A stretch of DNA of 34,124 nucleotides, taken from contig JADHXD010000042.1 in the NCBI GenBank assembly GCA_016783145.1, forward strand, positions 1-34,124, written 5' to 3'. A model generated the notes under the pieces. It was not told where the DNA came from, made no database searches, and saw only the letters and a program-made list of their open reading frames with translations. Made by a program: the position numbers and the translations under genes. The stretch comes from Anaerolineae bacterium (GTDB lineage: Bacteria; Chloroflexota; Anaerolineae; JAFGEY01). Positions 25,384-34,119 of the stretch are shown here, one piece after another (the stretch's first letter is position 1; each line of letters opens with the position of its first letter).

Positions 25384-26517
25384 ATGACCATGCCGACAAT
25401 TGTCAAGGTAGAGATCGAAGGCTTTACGTGGGACGTAAAGGGGCTGACGCACGGTCGGGCCTACCACTATGACCCCGACAGCACGCTGACGCGCCGTGCG
25501 GCGGGGATCAGGATCTATGCCGACAACGGGGCCGTTGGCGAATACGCCAGTTGGGGGACAGACCCCACGGCAGTCGCAGGGATGGCCGAGCGGTACCTGG
25601 GCGAAAACCCCCTGGATCGAGAGCGTTTCTACCAGGGCATAAAGGCCTCTCCGGTTGTAGCGATGTACGACATTGCCCTGTGGGACCTGGCGGGCAAGAT
25701 GACCGGACTGCCGATCCACGCCCTGATCGGCACGTACCGGACAAAGGTGCCGGCCTATGCCAGTACCATTGACGGCGCGGTCAAGGGCCCGCTCTCGACG
25801 CCCGAGTCGTACGCCGATTTTGCGGAACAGTGCCGCGAAATGGGCTACCGCGGCTTCAAGATCCACCCGTTCGCCTGGAGGGACGTGCGGACACACATCG
25901 ATGCCGTTCTGGCCCTCGGCAGGCGCGTCGGTGGCACGATGGACCTGATGCTCGACTCTTACTGCCTGTACGAGACCTTTGCCGATGCGCTCAAGGTCGG
26001 ACGGGCCTGCGACGAGGCCGGGTTCTACTGGTACGAGGACCCTTACTCGGACGGGGGGATCACGCCGTTCAGCCACGCCAGGCTGCGCGAGATGATCCGG
26101 ACCCCCTTGCTCCAGGGAGAAAAGGTCAGCACCGTCGAACAGCGCATGGACCTGATCCTCCAAAAGGCGACCGACTTTGTCCGGGGCGACCTCCGCCTGC
26201 ACGGGCTGACGGGCACGCTCAAGCTGGCCCACGCTGCCGAGTCGGTCGGGATGGACATCGAGCCGCACTCCTCCGGTCCGGAGCAGCTCCACTTTATGGC
26301 GGCGGTCAAGAACGCCAACTACTACGAGGTCGTCTGGGTCCATCCCAACGTGCCGGACTTTGCTCCTCCTATCTACAAGAACGTGAACCTGACCCGGCTC
26401 GACTGCATCGACGAGGGTGGGATGATCGCGGTTCCGGACGGACCTGGCCTGGGCGTAGAGTACGACTGGGACTATATCTCCAAGCACTCCACCGGCAAGA
26501 TCGAGTGCAGCGCATAG
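25384..26517 (+). CDS. Enolase-superfamily sugar-acid dehydratase/racemase (mandelate racemase group)
   Basis: This 377-residue protein has the full enolase-superfamily plan. An N-terminal capping domain (1-125) is followed by a barrel with K159-I-H161 on the second strand, metal ligands D191 ('LMLDSY'), E218 ('WYEDPYSD') and E246 ('LLQGEKVST'), and H295 in 'IEPHSSGPEQLH'. The KxH in place of the usual KxK, with a late histidine, suggests a dehydratase or lactone isomerase acting on an aldonic or aldaric acid; the exact substrate cannot be told. The ATG at 25384 follows AAGGAG by eight bases. The PGDH-like and TIM-barrel genes downstream are on the same strand but 281 bases away, with a repeat between, so they may be a linked but separate unit. 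Confidence 0.88.
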   Translation: MTMPTIVKVEIEGFTWDVKGLTHGRAYHYDPDSTLTRRAAGIRIYADNGAVGEYASWGTDPTAVAGMAERYLGENPLDRERFYQGIKASPVVAMYDIALWDLAGKMTGLPIHALIGTYRTKVPAYASTIDGAVKGPLSTPESYADFAEQCREMGYRGFKIHPFAWRDVRTHIDAVLALGRRVGGTMDLMLDSYCLYETFADALKVGRACDEAGFYWYEDPYSDGGITPFSHARLREMIRTPLLQGEKVSTVEQRMDLILQKATDFVRGDLRLHGLTGTLKLAHAAESVGMDIEPHSSGPEQLHFMAAVKNANYYEVVWVHPNVPDFAPPIYKNVNLTRLDCIDEGGMIAVPDGPGLGVEYDWDYISKHSTGKIECSA

Positions 26518-26642
26518 ACAGGCCCGATCACCGACCAGAATGACGTTATCGTCGTGCGGCGTACTGGGCACGAAAAGTGCCTTCTCAAGACGTAGGTGCA
26601 TCCCTTGCCCTGTGCCAGGGGAATCTCGATGATTCGGGGGAT

Positions 26643-26675
26643 AGACTTCCGAAGTCTGCCAGACTTCGGAAGTCT
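26643..26675. repeat. Perfect 15-bp inverted repeat of the AGACTTCCGAAGTCT type
   Basis: AGACTTCCGAAGTCT (26643-26657) and AGACTTCGGAAGTCT (26661-26675) are exact reverse complements around GCC. Each arm is itself nearly palindromic, so alternative folds exist. Shortly after, about 26711-26740, comes a 'taatccgtgtaatctgtgg' phrase also widespread as intergenic repeat debris in environmental bacteria. The gap 26518-26798 holds no gene. Confidence 0.85.
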
Positions 26676-26798
26676 GGACCCAGTTCCCCCCACTCTCTGA
26701 GAAGACACAGTCTGTGATAATCCGTGTAATCTGTGGATGATGGCGTTTTCTCCATTGTGCGGGTTCTGCTTGGCTTCTCAACCGGAGAGGAGTGGACG

Positions 26799-27644
26799 AT
26801 GAACACAGTTGCCCTGTTTGGTGCCGCCGGCAAGATCGGCTCACGGATCAGCGAGAAACTCAGGGACGACCCCACATTCCGCACGCTCTACGTCGAGGCG
26901 GGAGAGGCCGGGCTCGCCCGGCTGCGCGACCGCGGGCTCACGCCAAGCTCGGGGGAAGAGGCCATGGGCGAGGCAGACACGATCGTCCTGGCCATCCCCG
27001 ACACCTTGATCGGCACGGTGGCGGCGGACCTTGTCCCACAGCTCAGAAGCGGCACACTGGTCATCCTGCTGGACCCGGCTGCACCGCACGGCGGCGAGCT
27101 GCCAGAGCGAAAGGACATCGCCTACCTCTGCGTGCATCCCTGCCATCCCCCGATCGTCAACGACGAAGTGGAGCCCGAGGCGCGGGCCGACTTTTGGGGC
27201 GGCGTGGCCAGGCAGAATCTCGTCTGTGCCCTGATACAGGGAACCGAGGAGGACTATGCCCGGGGCGAACGGATCTCCCGCGCGATGTTTGCGCCGATCC
27301 TCAACGTCCACCGCATCACGGTAGAGCAGATGGCCATCCTCGAGCCGGCGATGGCAGAGACGGTGATCCTGACCTGTATGGTCGTGATGCGGGAGGCCAT
27401 CGAGGAGGCGATCGCCCGTGGCGTGCCCAGGCAGGTTGCATACGACTTTGCGCTGGGGCATATGCGAGTCAACCTGGGCATCCTGTTCGGCTATATCGAT
27501 GCCGAGGTGTCGGAGGGTGCCAAGCTGGCCGTAGAGCACGCCAAAAAGAGCGTCTTTCAGCCGGACTGGAAAAAGGTCTTTGAGCCTGAAAACGTGATCG
27601 CGCAGGTCAGGGCCATCGTCGAGGGACGGTCGGCGAAGCGATAG
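26799..27644 (+). CDS. PGDH_C-type NAD(P)-dependent dehydrogenase (sugar-acid oxidoreductase)
   Basis: This 281-residue protein has a Rossmann start 'MNTVALFGAAGKIGSRISEKL' with a GxxGxxG loop at 8-14 and 'ADTIVLAIPDTLIGTVAADLVPQL', as in 6-phosphogluconate and 3-hydroxyisobutyrate dehydrogenases. The C-terminal half ('ILNVHRITVEQMAILEPAMAETVILTCMVVMREAIEEAIARGVP', 'FALGHMRVNLGILFG') resembles the phosphogluconate-dehydrogenase C-terminal domain family that includes D-apionate oxidoisomerase-like enzymes. The ATG at 26799 has a GAGAGGAG site. The TIM-barrel gene starts 12 bases after its stop, so they are co-transcribed. Oxidation of a branched or deoxy sugar acid is a reasonable guess; substrate unknown. 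Confidence 0.8.
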   Translation: MNTVALFGAAGKIGSRISEKLRDDPTFRTLYVEAGEAGLARLRDRGLTPSSGEEAMGEADTIVLAIPDTLIGTVAADLVPQLRSGTLVILLDPAAPHGGELPERKDIAYLCVHPCHPPIVNDEVEPEARADFWGGVARQNLVCALIQGTEEDYARGERISRAMFAPILNVHRITVEQMAILEPAMAETVILTCMVVMREAIEEAIARGVPRQVAYDFALGHMRVNLGILFGYIDAEVSEGAKLAVEHAKKSVFQPDWKKVFEPENVIAQVRAIVEGRSAKR

Positions 27645-27656
27645 AGCGAGACGGAT

Positions 27657-28469
27657 ATGCACTTGGGGATCGGTTCCTACACCTACTCGTGGGCGATTGG
27701 GGTGCCGGGGCGTGCGCCCCAGCGCCCGATGACGGCAATGGACCTCTTGGATCGTGGGGCAGAGCTCGGCGTTCGCCTGGTGCAGGTCGCCGACAACCTG
27801 CCGCTGCACGAGCTCTCTGACGGCGACCTCGACCGCTTTGAGGAACAAGCGACCGGGCTGGGCATCTGCGTCGAGGTCGGGACGCGCGGGATCGCCCCTG
27901 ACCACCTGCGGGCCTACTTGCGCCTGGCGGTGCGGCTCGGCTCGCCGATCCTGCGTGTCGTGATCGACACCCTCGACCATCGTCCGCCGGAGGACGAGAT
28001 CGTGGGTACCCTCCGGGGGCTGATGCCCGAGTTCGAGCGCGCCGGAGTGGTCCTGGCGATCGAGAACCACGATCGCTTTACTGCCCGGGCGTTTGTCCGT
28101 ATGCTCCAGCGCATTGGCAGCGACCACGCCGGCATCTGCCTGGACACGGTCAATTCCTTTGGTGCGCTGGAAGGACCTGAGGTCGCGGTCGACGTGCTCG
28201 GCCCGTGGGCAGTCAACCTGCACATCAAGGACTTTAGCATCTCTCGAGCCAGTCACCGGATGGGGTTCACCGTGGAGGGGCGTCCGGCAGGCCAGGGGCG
28301 CTTGGACATCCCGTCACTGCTCCAGCGGCTTGACCGTTGGGGCCGCGACCCCAACGCGATCCTGGAGCTGTGGCCGCCGCCGGAGGAGACACTGGGGGAG
28401 ACCATTGCCAAAGAGAGTGCGTGGGCGGTCGAAAGCATCGCCTACCTTCGCCAGTACATCCCCGGCTAG
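27657..28469 (+). CDS. Sugar isomerase/epimerase, xylose-isomerase-like TIM barrel
   Basis: This 270-residue protein is of normal length for AP-endonuclease-2/xylose-isomerase-like barrels. Likely metal ligands are in the expected order: E136 ('LAIENHD'), D163 ('ICLDTVNS'), H189 ('NLHIKDF') and E237 ('AILELW'). The N-terminus 'MHLGIGSYTYSWAIG' is the first barrel strand. These enzymes isomerise or epimerise sugars, keto-sugars or inositols, or dehydrate inosose. Being 12 bases behind the PGDH-like dehydrogenase, it probably acts on that enzyme's substrate or product. The ribosome site before ATG 27657 is weak (GAGCGAGACGG), in keeping with translational coupling. Confidence 0.88.
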   Translation: MHLGIGSYTYSWAIGVPGRAPQRPMTAMDLLDRGAELGVRLVQVADNLPLHELSDGDLDRFEEQATGLGICVEVGTRGIAPDHLRAYLRLAVRLGSPILRVVIDTLDHRPPEDEIVGTLRGLMPEFERAGVVLAIENHDRFTARAFVRMLQRIGSDHAGICLDTVNSFGALEGPEVAVDVLGPWAVNLHIKDFSISRASHRMGFTVEGRPAGQGRLDIPSLLQRLDRWGRDPNAILELWPPPEETLGETIAKESAWAVESIAYLRQYIPG

Positions 28470-28692
28470 AGTGAGACAAGATGCTGCCCAACAACGTCCT
28501 ACACTATGGGAGGTACGAGCCCTTGCCGGAGCGAACGCCGCTGCGTGCCGGTCCGCTGACGCCGAGCTACTCGTCACCAATTCTGTGATAAAATCCCCAG
28601 TACTCACGGGGTTCTCCTTTCTGCTTTGGCTTCGACACCTAAAGCATAGGCGAACCTCGTGTTTTCTCCAAACTAGCACCAATGGTTACATA
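28470..28692. other. Gap between convergent operons, no gene seen
   Basis: No frame with a ribosome site is present. At 28591-28607 CCCC...GGGG with a pyrimidine-rich tail could be a very weak terminator for the TIM-barrel gene, but the stem is only four pairs. The region is less GC-rich than its surroundings. Hairpin repeats begin at 28693. Confidence 0.4.
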
Positions 28693-28841
28693 GTAGGGCA
28701 CGTATCCGTACGTGCCGCCGCAGACGTTGCCTGTGAAAGGCGACCTACGGTAGGGCACGTATCCGTACGTGCCGCTTCGCGACCCCGCGGCAGAACCGCA
28801 AGGGAGGGAGCAGCTGTAGGGCACGTATCCCTACGTGCCGC
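28693..28841. repeat. Three spaced copies of the GTAGGGCACGTA hairpin repeat
   Basis: Copies lie at 28693-28718, 28750-28775 and 28816-28841. Each has the 8-bp stem GGCACGTA ... TACGTGCC around a 4-base loop (TCCG; TCCC with one lost closing base change in the third). The bases that follow copies one and three are also alike ('CGYYGCCTRWGAAAG', 'CGACCTACGG'), so the real unit is about 60 bases. The third unit runs past 28854 and supplies the last codons and stop of the GH92 gene on the other strand. Confidence 0.88.
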
Positions 28842-28853
28842 TGTGGGCGTCGC

Positions 28854-31055
28854 CTAAGAAAGACGACCTACGGTGGGGCTGTAGGAAGGTGGGCGGCTTG
28901 CCGGGTGCCGCGCCCAGCCGGAGGGCAGAGGTCCCATCGTCAGCGTCAGCGTGCCGCCGGCCAACAGCTCGTCGACCGTGATGTACGCTCGATCGATCGG
29001 CGCCCCGTTCAGCGTCGCGCCCTGCACATAGAGGTTCTCCTCCGAGTTGCCCACGGCCTGCACCGTAAACGCCCTGCGCCCGACCTGCAGGGTCGCGCGG
29101 TCAAAGATCGGGCTGCCGATGAGCATCACAGGCTGCCCGGTCACCGGGAAAAGACCGACCGCGTTCCACACATAGCACGAGGTCAGCCCGCCCGAGTCGT
29201 TGTTCCCCGGCAGGCCGCCGCGCCCGGTGGTGTACATGAACCGGATCCCCGCGCGCACCACCTCTGCCGCCCGGTCGTGCCGCCCGGCATAGAGGTAGGC
29301 ATAGGGGGTCTCGATGTCCGGCTCGTTGTTATAACCCTCGAAGCGGTTCAGCGAATGGCCCCAGCGCATGTGGTCGCGGTCGGCGGGGTCGGTGGGCTGG
29401 ACGACCGGCGGCGCTCCGTAGCCGAAAAAGCGGTCCAGGTCGGCGACGAAATCGGCCTCGGTGGGGTAGAGGGCGATCCGCCCGGCCATGTCGTGCAGCA
29501 GGCGGAAGGAATAGTTCCACAGCCCGCCCTCATAGTACTGGGCCTCGATCAGCCTGCCGGTCGCTGGATCGTAGGCGGACCGCCAGCGGGTCGAGAGGTC
29601 CATCATCTCTTCGTATAGTGTTGACTCCCCCAGCGCCTCGGCGATCTGCGCCGTGCAGTGGCACGCTCCCGCCAGGTCCAGCGTGTGCGTGACCGGGTAG
29701 ACCAGCCCCTCCTCGAAAAAGCTGCGGTTGCGCGCCTGCTTCAGGTCGGCGGCCATCACCTGCAGGGCGCGCCGCCAGTCGATGCCCTCGATGCGCCGGT
29801 GGTACGCGTCGGCGAGGGCATAGTGAGCCAGGGCGCGCGCCTGGTTGTCAAACTGCGCCAGGTCGGCGTTGAGCACATAGCCGTTCGGAAAGCCGCCCGC
29901 GTGTTCGGCAAGGGAGAGCAGGCTCTTTACCACGTCGCGCCCGCGCTCCGGATAGAGGGTCAAGATCAGGGGAAGCTGGGTCTTGTACTGGTCCCACATG
30001 GTGGCATAGTCCACATAGTAGGCGTCGTCCTCCCAGTACGGGCTCTCGCCGCGCCAGTCGGCGGGCTTGAGCAGGCTGTGATAGAGCGACGAGTATAAGA
30101 CCGTCCTCTGCGCGTCCGTGCCGCCGCTCACCTCGACACGGTTGGCATAGGCGTTCCACATACGCTGCGTGGCGCGGACGACCTGGTCAAAGCTCTGGCC
30201 CTCCGTCTGGAGCGCGTTGTGCCGGGCTTGTTCGACGCTCCGCAGGGAAAGGCCCACGCGCACGTGGGCGACCGCTGCCCCCTCGGCCTGGGCGCTGAAC
30301 ACGACGCCAAAGGGCTGGTAGTTCGCCTCGCTGATGCCCTTCAGCGTCAAGGTCCCCCTGCCGGGGAGTTCCTTCCGGTCGAGCCACAGCGCGCTCGAGG
30401 CACCGGGCATGTCCGTCTCGACATAGATGTAGATCGGCAGGCCCTCCATCCACACGACGCCCTGGGCGGCGTTGGGCGAGGTCAGGACGATCTCGCCCTT
30501 TGTGGGGAGGGTGCGCATGCGCGGGTAGTCGATGCCGCCCGTGCTAAAGTCCACGGCGATCCGGGCTTCGCCCGCCCCGGAAAAGGTGTAGCGGTGGAGC
30601 GCCGCCCGGGGCGAAGCGGTCAGCTCGGCACGGATGCCGGTCCCCGCCAGCGTTGCCGCATAGGTTCCGGGGAGGGCCCGCTCCTCCTCCAGCGCCCACC
30701 GCGTGCCCAAACCGTCGAGCCCGCCGGTCAGGGGCGTGACCCGGGCATAGTTATAGTAGGTGTCGATGGCGCCTGTGCCGCTCTGCTGCAGGTGGGTGAA
30801 CCCAGAGGCGACGTACTGGTCGAAGCGCCGGGCGGGCGTCGCGTGGGTGTTGGGGGCGTTCAGCCCATAGCCGGTCGGGTAGGCCCCAGAGTAGGCACAG
30901 GCCGAGAACATGCCAAAGGGCGCGCACGCGCCGGGGTAGGTGTTGCCGGTCTGCGCCTTGATAAAGAACCACGTCGCCGCGATGCCCTCCGGCTTGGGCA
31001 GGTCGATCGTCCCGTTGCCGAAAAAGGGGTCCATGTAGGGGATCAGGTTTCGCAT
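28854..31055 (-). CDS. Glycoside hydrolase family 92 (alpha-mannosidase-like)
   Basis: The protein has 733 residues. GH92 signatures in order: 'PYMDPFFGNG', 'APFGMFSACAYSG', 'SGFTHLQQSGTGAI' (about 85-97), 'YVDYATMWDQYKTQLPLILTLYPERG', 'NEPDIETPYAYLYAGRHDRA' with E578, and 'LPGNNDSGGLTSCYVWNAVGLFPVTG' with D620. GH92 enzymes are calcium-dependent exo-alpha-mannosidases that cut host or microbial mannans. No signal peptide is visible, so the enzyme is probably cytosolic, unlike most Bacteroides members. The ATG at 31055 has a GAGGAG site; the aminotransferase ends 49 bases upstream. The last ~7 residues (PTVGRLS) and the stop are encoded by a hairpin repeat, not by the family domain. Linkage specificity cannot be read. 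Confidence 0.88.
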   Translation of the reverse strand: MRNLIPYMDPFFGNGTIDLPKPEGIAATWFFIKAQTGNTYPGACAPFGMFSACAYSGAYPTGYGLNAPNTHATPARRFDQYVASGFTHLQQSGTGAIDTYYNYARVTPLTGGLDGLGTRWALEEERALPGTYAATLAGTGIRAELTASPRAALHRYTFSGAGEARIAVDFSTGGIDYPRMRTLPTKGEIVLTSPNAAQGVVWMEGLPIYIYVETDMPGASSALWLDRKELPGRGTLTLKGISEANYQPFGVVFSAQAEGAAVAHVRVGLSLRSVEQARHNALQTEGQSFDQVVRATQRMWNAYANRVEVSGGTDAQRTVLYSSLYHSLLKPADWRGESPYWEDDAYYVDYATMWDQYKTQLPLILTLYPERGRDVVKSLLSLAEHAGGFPNGYVLNADLAQFDNQARALAHYALADAYHRRIEGIDWRRALQVMAADLKQARNRSFFEEGLVYPVTHTLDLAGACHCTAQIAEALGESTLYEEMMDLSTRWRSAYDPATGRLIEAQYYEGGLWNYSFRLLHDMAGRIALYPTEADFVADLDRFFGYGAPPVVQPTDPADRDHMRWGHSLNRFEGYNNEPDIETPYAYLYAGRHDRAAEVVRAGIRFMYTTGRGGLPGNNDSGGLTSCYVWNAVGLFPVTGQPVMLIGSPIFDRATLQVGRRAFTVQAVGNSEENLYVQGATLNGAPIDRAYITVDELLAGGTLTLTMGPLPSGWARHPASRPPSYSPTVGRLS

Positions 31056-31104
31056 GCGCTTCTCCTCAGGGTCACGTGTGGGTGTGTTGGTTCCGTCGCG
31101 GCTC

Positions 31105-32433
31105 CTACTGCCCCCTCAGCACCTCGCCCGCTGCATCGTCCATCACGTTCAGCGTCTCGTCGATGTCGGCGAGGGTGTGGGCGCTGGAATAGCCGTGGTG
31201 AGGCGAGACGTAGTGCAGGTAGACCCCACGCTCTAGGCAGGCCAGGTGAAAGCGGCGCATTGCCTCCAGGTCCTGCCGGGCGACGTCGCGATAGTTCCGC
31301 GGCTCTTCGTCCAGGCCAAAGAGCAGGCCAAAACGAGCGCCCACCCCCTGCACCCAGGCTTTGACCTCCCTGCGGGCCAGGATCTCGCGCATGCCCGCGT
31401 ACAGCCGCTCTCCCAGGGCGTCCAGGTGCTCGTAAAAGCCGGGCCTGGTCACCTCGTCCAGCAGGGCGCGGATAGCGATGACCAGCACGGGCGGCGCGTT
31501 GTACGTGCCGCTGTGGAGCGCGGGGCCCACCGGCGTGCAGGTTTCCATGATCTCCCGCCGCCCCAGGAAGGCCGAGATGGGCATGCCGCCGCCCACCGCC
31601 TTGCCCAGCACGGTCATATCGGGGACGACCTCGTCCCCCAGCGCGGCCCCGGCGCGGACGCGAAATCCCGAGAGCACCTCGTCGAAAATGAGCACCACCC
31701 CCAGCTCTCGGGTGAGATCGCGCACGGTTCGCAAGAACTCGGGCCTGGGCACGATGCCGCACGAGTCATAGTTGACCGGCTCCATGATCACCGCCGCGGG
31801 CTTGTCCGCCCCGTCGCGCAGACAGCGCTCGAACGCCGCCACGTCGTTAAAGGGCAAGACCGTGATCCAATCCTCACTGCCGGGGGGTATGCCCGCCGAA
31901 TCGGGCACGGGGCGCGGGCTCTCCGCCGGGCCGGCGGCCTCCAGGTCGGGCCAGTGGCTGTAGCCCACAGTGTCGTTGACCCCGTGATAGTGCCCCTCGA
32001 ACTTGATCACGGCGTAGCGGCCCGTGTACGCGCGGGCCACGCGCAGGGCGTGCCAGGTCGTCTCTGTGCCCGAGCAGGCGTAGCGTACCATCTCCATCCC
32101 TGGAAAGAGCGCCAGGATCCGTTCGGCCACCTCGACCTGGATCTCTGTCTCATAGGCCAGCAGCACGCCCATCGACAGCGCCTCCTGCACCGCCCTCACG
32201 ACCGCCGGGTGTCCGTGGCCCAGCAGGCTGGCCCCGTGCGAGATGCAGTAGTCGATGTAGCGATGGCCGTCCACGTCGAACAGGTAAGCGCCCTCGCCGC
32301 GCTCAAAGAACAGCGCGTGGCCCAGTGCGGGGTTGAGGCGTGCCGAAGCATTGACCCCGCCCGGCATCACCTGCCGGGCTCGCTCCCACAGCGCGTGGGT
32401 GTTGTCCAGAGGGAAAGGTGTTGAGATGGACAT
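31105..32433 (-). CDS. Class III aminotransferase, glutamate-1-semialdehyde-aminomutase-like
   Basis: This 442-residue PLP enzyme has 'MPGGVNASARLNP' and 'LFDVDGHRYIDY' at the N-terminus, 'SGTETTWHALRVARAYTGR' for phosphate binding, 'LIFDEVLSGFR' with the ring-binding Asp, and K278 in 'VLGKAVGGGMPISAFLG' as the Schiff-base lysine. It is close to HemL in build but differs in detail ('CSGTETTWHALR') and sits outside haem genes, so it more likely acts on an amino sugar, omega-amino acid or beta-amino acid. The ATG at 32433 has a GGAGG site. It lies between the M81-family gene (143 bases upstream, nothing recognised in the gap) and GH92 (49 downstream) on the same strand. Confidence 0.88.
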   Translation of the reverse strand: MSISTPFPLDNTHALWERARQVMPGGVNASARLNPALGHALFFERGEGAYLFDVDGHRYIDYCISHGASLLGHGHPAVVRAVQEALSMGVLLAYETEIQVEVAERILALFPGMEMVRYACSGTETTWHALRVARAYTGRYAVIKFEGHYHGVNDTVGYSHWPDLEAAGPAESPRPVPDSAGIPPGSEDWITVLPFNDVAAFERCLRDGADKPAAVIMEPVNYDSCGIVPRPEFLRTVRDLTRELGVVLIFDEVLSGFRVRAGAALGDEVVPDMTVLGKAVGGGMPISAFLGRREIMETCTPVGPALHSGTYNAPPVLVIAIRALLDEVTRPGFYEHLDALGERLYAGMREILARREVKAWVQGVGARFGLLFGLDEEPRNYRDVARQDLEAMRRFHLACLERGVYLHYVSPHHGYSSAHTLADIDETLNVMDDAAGEVLRGQ

Positions 32434-32576
32434 CGAAGCCTCCTTGGCCAGGGATTGAGTGTCCTCGGCTGAAACTGAGAAGCGCGCTCAGGCGCTGTTC
32501 TGCGCAAGGCAGGAAATGGCGCCCGGCAAGACGAGCGATGCGCTCCGTATCCGCTGCAGGTGAATCCCCTCTCGGC

Positions 32577-34061
32577 CTACGGCCACGCGGTCTCCGGGTC
32601 CAGCGGATAGATGGGGCGGGGGAGGTGCTGCCAGGGCAGCGATGCGAGCTGCGGGCTCGCCGCGCCCGGTGCGGCAACGACGATCACCTCGTCGTAGAGT
32701 CCCTCGTAGGCGGCGCGAAAGGCCATCGGGGATTTCACCTGCACCATGCGCGCGTCCGCAGGCTCGAGGCCCAGGCTGCGATAGAGCTGCGGGTCCCACT
32801 GCGAGACGCCGCGCTCCATCACGGCCAGGTGGATGCCGTCCTGGACCAACACTGCCGTGCGCCCCATGTGATGGGGCACGCCGCGCATCCCCGGCCCCTT
32901 GAAGGTAAAGGTGCCGTCGGAAAGGGTCTTGACGTACCCGGTGAAAGAGAGGGGGGCAAAGGTCTCCGGCGCGAGCCCGCCGCCCACGCGGACGGTCACC
33001 GTCGAGCCGATGCCGGCCTCGATCGCCCGGGCCACCGCCCCCGGGTCAACGACGTTGGCCAGCGCGGTCCCCTCAAAGGGAACGGCACGCAGCAGCGCGC
33101 GCAGGACGACCGTGCTGTCGCCGGTCGAGCCGGACGTGGTGGCATCGGCCGAGTCGCAGAGAATGACCGTTCTGGGTGGCCGGGCGAGGGCGCGGCGCAC
33201 GGCCTGGTCGGGAGGCACGAGCTCGGAGGTGAACTCACCCCGCCGGGCCCAGAAGACGCGGGCCAGCTCCATCGCTCGCCCGCGCGCAGCGGCCGGGTCA
33301 CCATCGGTGATCGCCACCACCGAAGCGGCCACGTCCGCCGTGTCCATCCACGGCTGCACGGGGTAGATGCCCCCGTGCAAGAGAGCGCCCTCGCGCTCCA
33401 TCTCCAGGGCCATGTGGATGACCTCGGACAGCGGTCCCCAGTTGTGGGTGCTGTTCTCCGGCGGCAGGAGCATCGGCAGGCGCACCAGGGCCGCTGCCGG
33501 GGTGATGCGTCCCTCTATCGTCTCAACCAGCATTCGCGCGGCCTTCTGCCCGGTCTCAAACATATCCACGTGGGGCGCGGTGTGGTAGCCGATCAGCGCC
33601 GTGGCCTCGCGGAGCATGCGCTCGGTGACGTTGGCGTGCAGGTCCAGCGTGCCCACGACCGGCACGCCCGGTCCCACGGCGGCGCGCACGCGGGCCAGGA
33701 CCTCACCGGTGGCGTCGGGTTCCGCCTCGGACATCATCGCCCCGTGCAGGACCAGGAGCACACCGTCGACGGGCTGGGCGGCGTGGACTCGCTCGACCAG
33801 CTCGTCGAGCAGGCGGCGGAAGGTCTTTTCCTCTACCGGGGCGCTGGATAGTGCCCGGGCCAGGAGTGTGGGGATGACCTGGCAGCGCGGCTGGCTGCTG
33901 AAAACGCTCATCGCGCCGGCCTGCTCGGTGCCGGTGCGCTGCCAGTTTGCCAGGATCTCGTCGCCGCGCGCGAGCTGGCGCGCCTCAAAGCTGGACATGT
34001 CGGCGGCACGTGGGCAGAAGGTATTGGCCTCGTGGGTAATGCCTCCCAAGGCGATGCGCAT
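32577..34061 (-). CDS. M81/MlrC-family metallohydrolase (DUF1485)
   Basis: The protein has 494 residues from ATG 34061, chosen for its GGAGGAG site; an earlier in-frame start at 34091 lies in the promoter. The N-terminal domain has likely metal ligands in 'GGITHEANTF', 'TLDLHANVT' and 'GYHTAPHVDMFETG'. The C-terminal MlrC domain has 'ILCDSADATTSGSTGDSTVVLRALL' and 'GVSQWDPQLYRSLGLEP'. The family is named for microcystin/nodularin linear-peptide breakdown, but most members sit in catabolic clusters and act on other small amides or lactams. With the aminotransferase and GH92 it forms a (-) operon; the shared substrate is unknown. Confidence 0.9.
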   Translation of the reverse strand: MRIALGGITHEANTFCPRAADMSSFEARQLARGDEILANWQRTGTEQAGAMSVFSSQPRCQVIPTLLARALSSAPVEEKTFRRLLDELVERVHAAQPVDGVLLVLHGAMMSEAEPDATGEVLARVRAAVGPGVPVVGTLDLHANVTERMLREATALIGYHTAPHVDMFETGQKAARMLVETIEGRITPAAALVRLPMLLPPENSTHNWGPLSEVIHMALEMEREGALLHGGIYPVQPWMDTADVAASVVAITDGDPAAARGRAMELARVFWARRGEFTSELVPPDQAVRRALARPPRTVILCDSADATTSGSTGDSTVVLRALLRAVPFEGTALANVVDPGAVARAIEAGIGSTVTVRVGGGLAPETFAPLSFTGYVKTLSDGTFTFKGPGMRGVPHHMGRTAVLVQDGIHLAVMERGVSQWDPQLYRSLGLEPADARMVQVKSPMAFRAAYEGLYDEVIVVAAPGAASPQLASLPWQHLPRPIYPLDPETAWP

Positions 34062-34089
34062 GATACTCCTCCATCGGCGTGTGCTCCCC

Positions 34090-34119
34090 ATTGTACGCCA
34101 GGAGGCACCATTCCCGCAA
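34090..34119 (-). promoter_or_regulatory. Candidate promoter of the M81/aminotransferase/GH92 operon
   Basis: On the minus strand TTGCGG (34114-34119) and TACAAT (34090-34095) are spaced by 18 bases, about 28 bases before the ATG at 34061. The -10 is good (five of six), the -35 modest. Confidence 0.5.

Noticed and set aside
28591-28607. Intrinsic terminator after the TIM-barrel gene
   Set aside because: The stem has only four pairs and no uninterrupted T-run.
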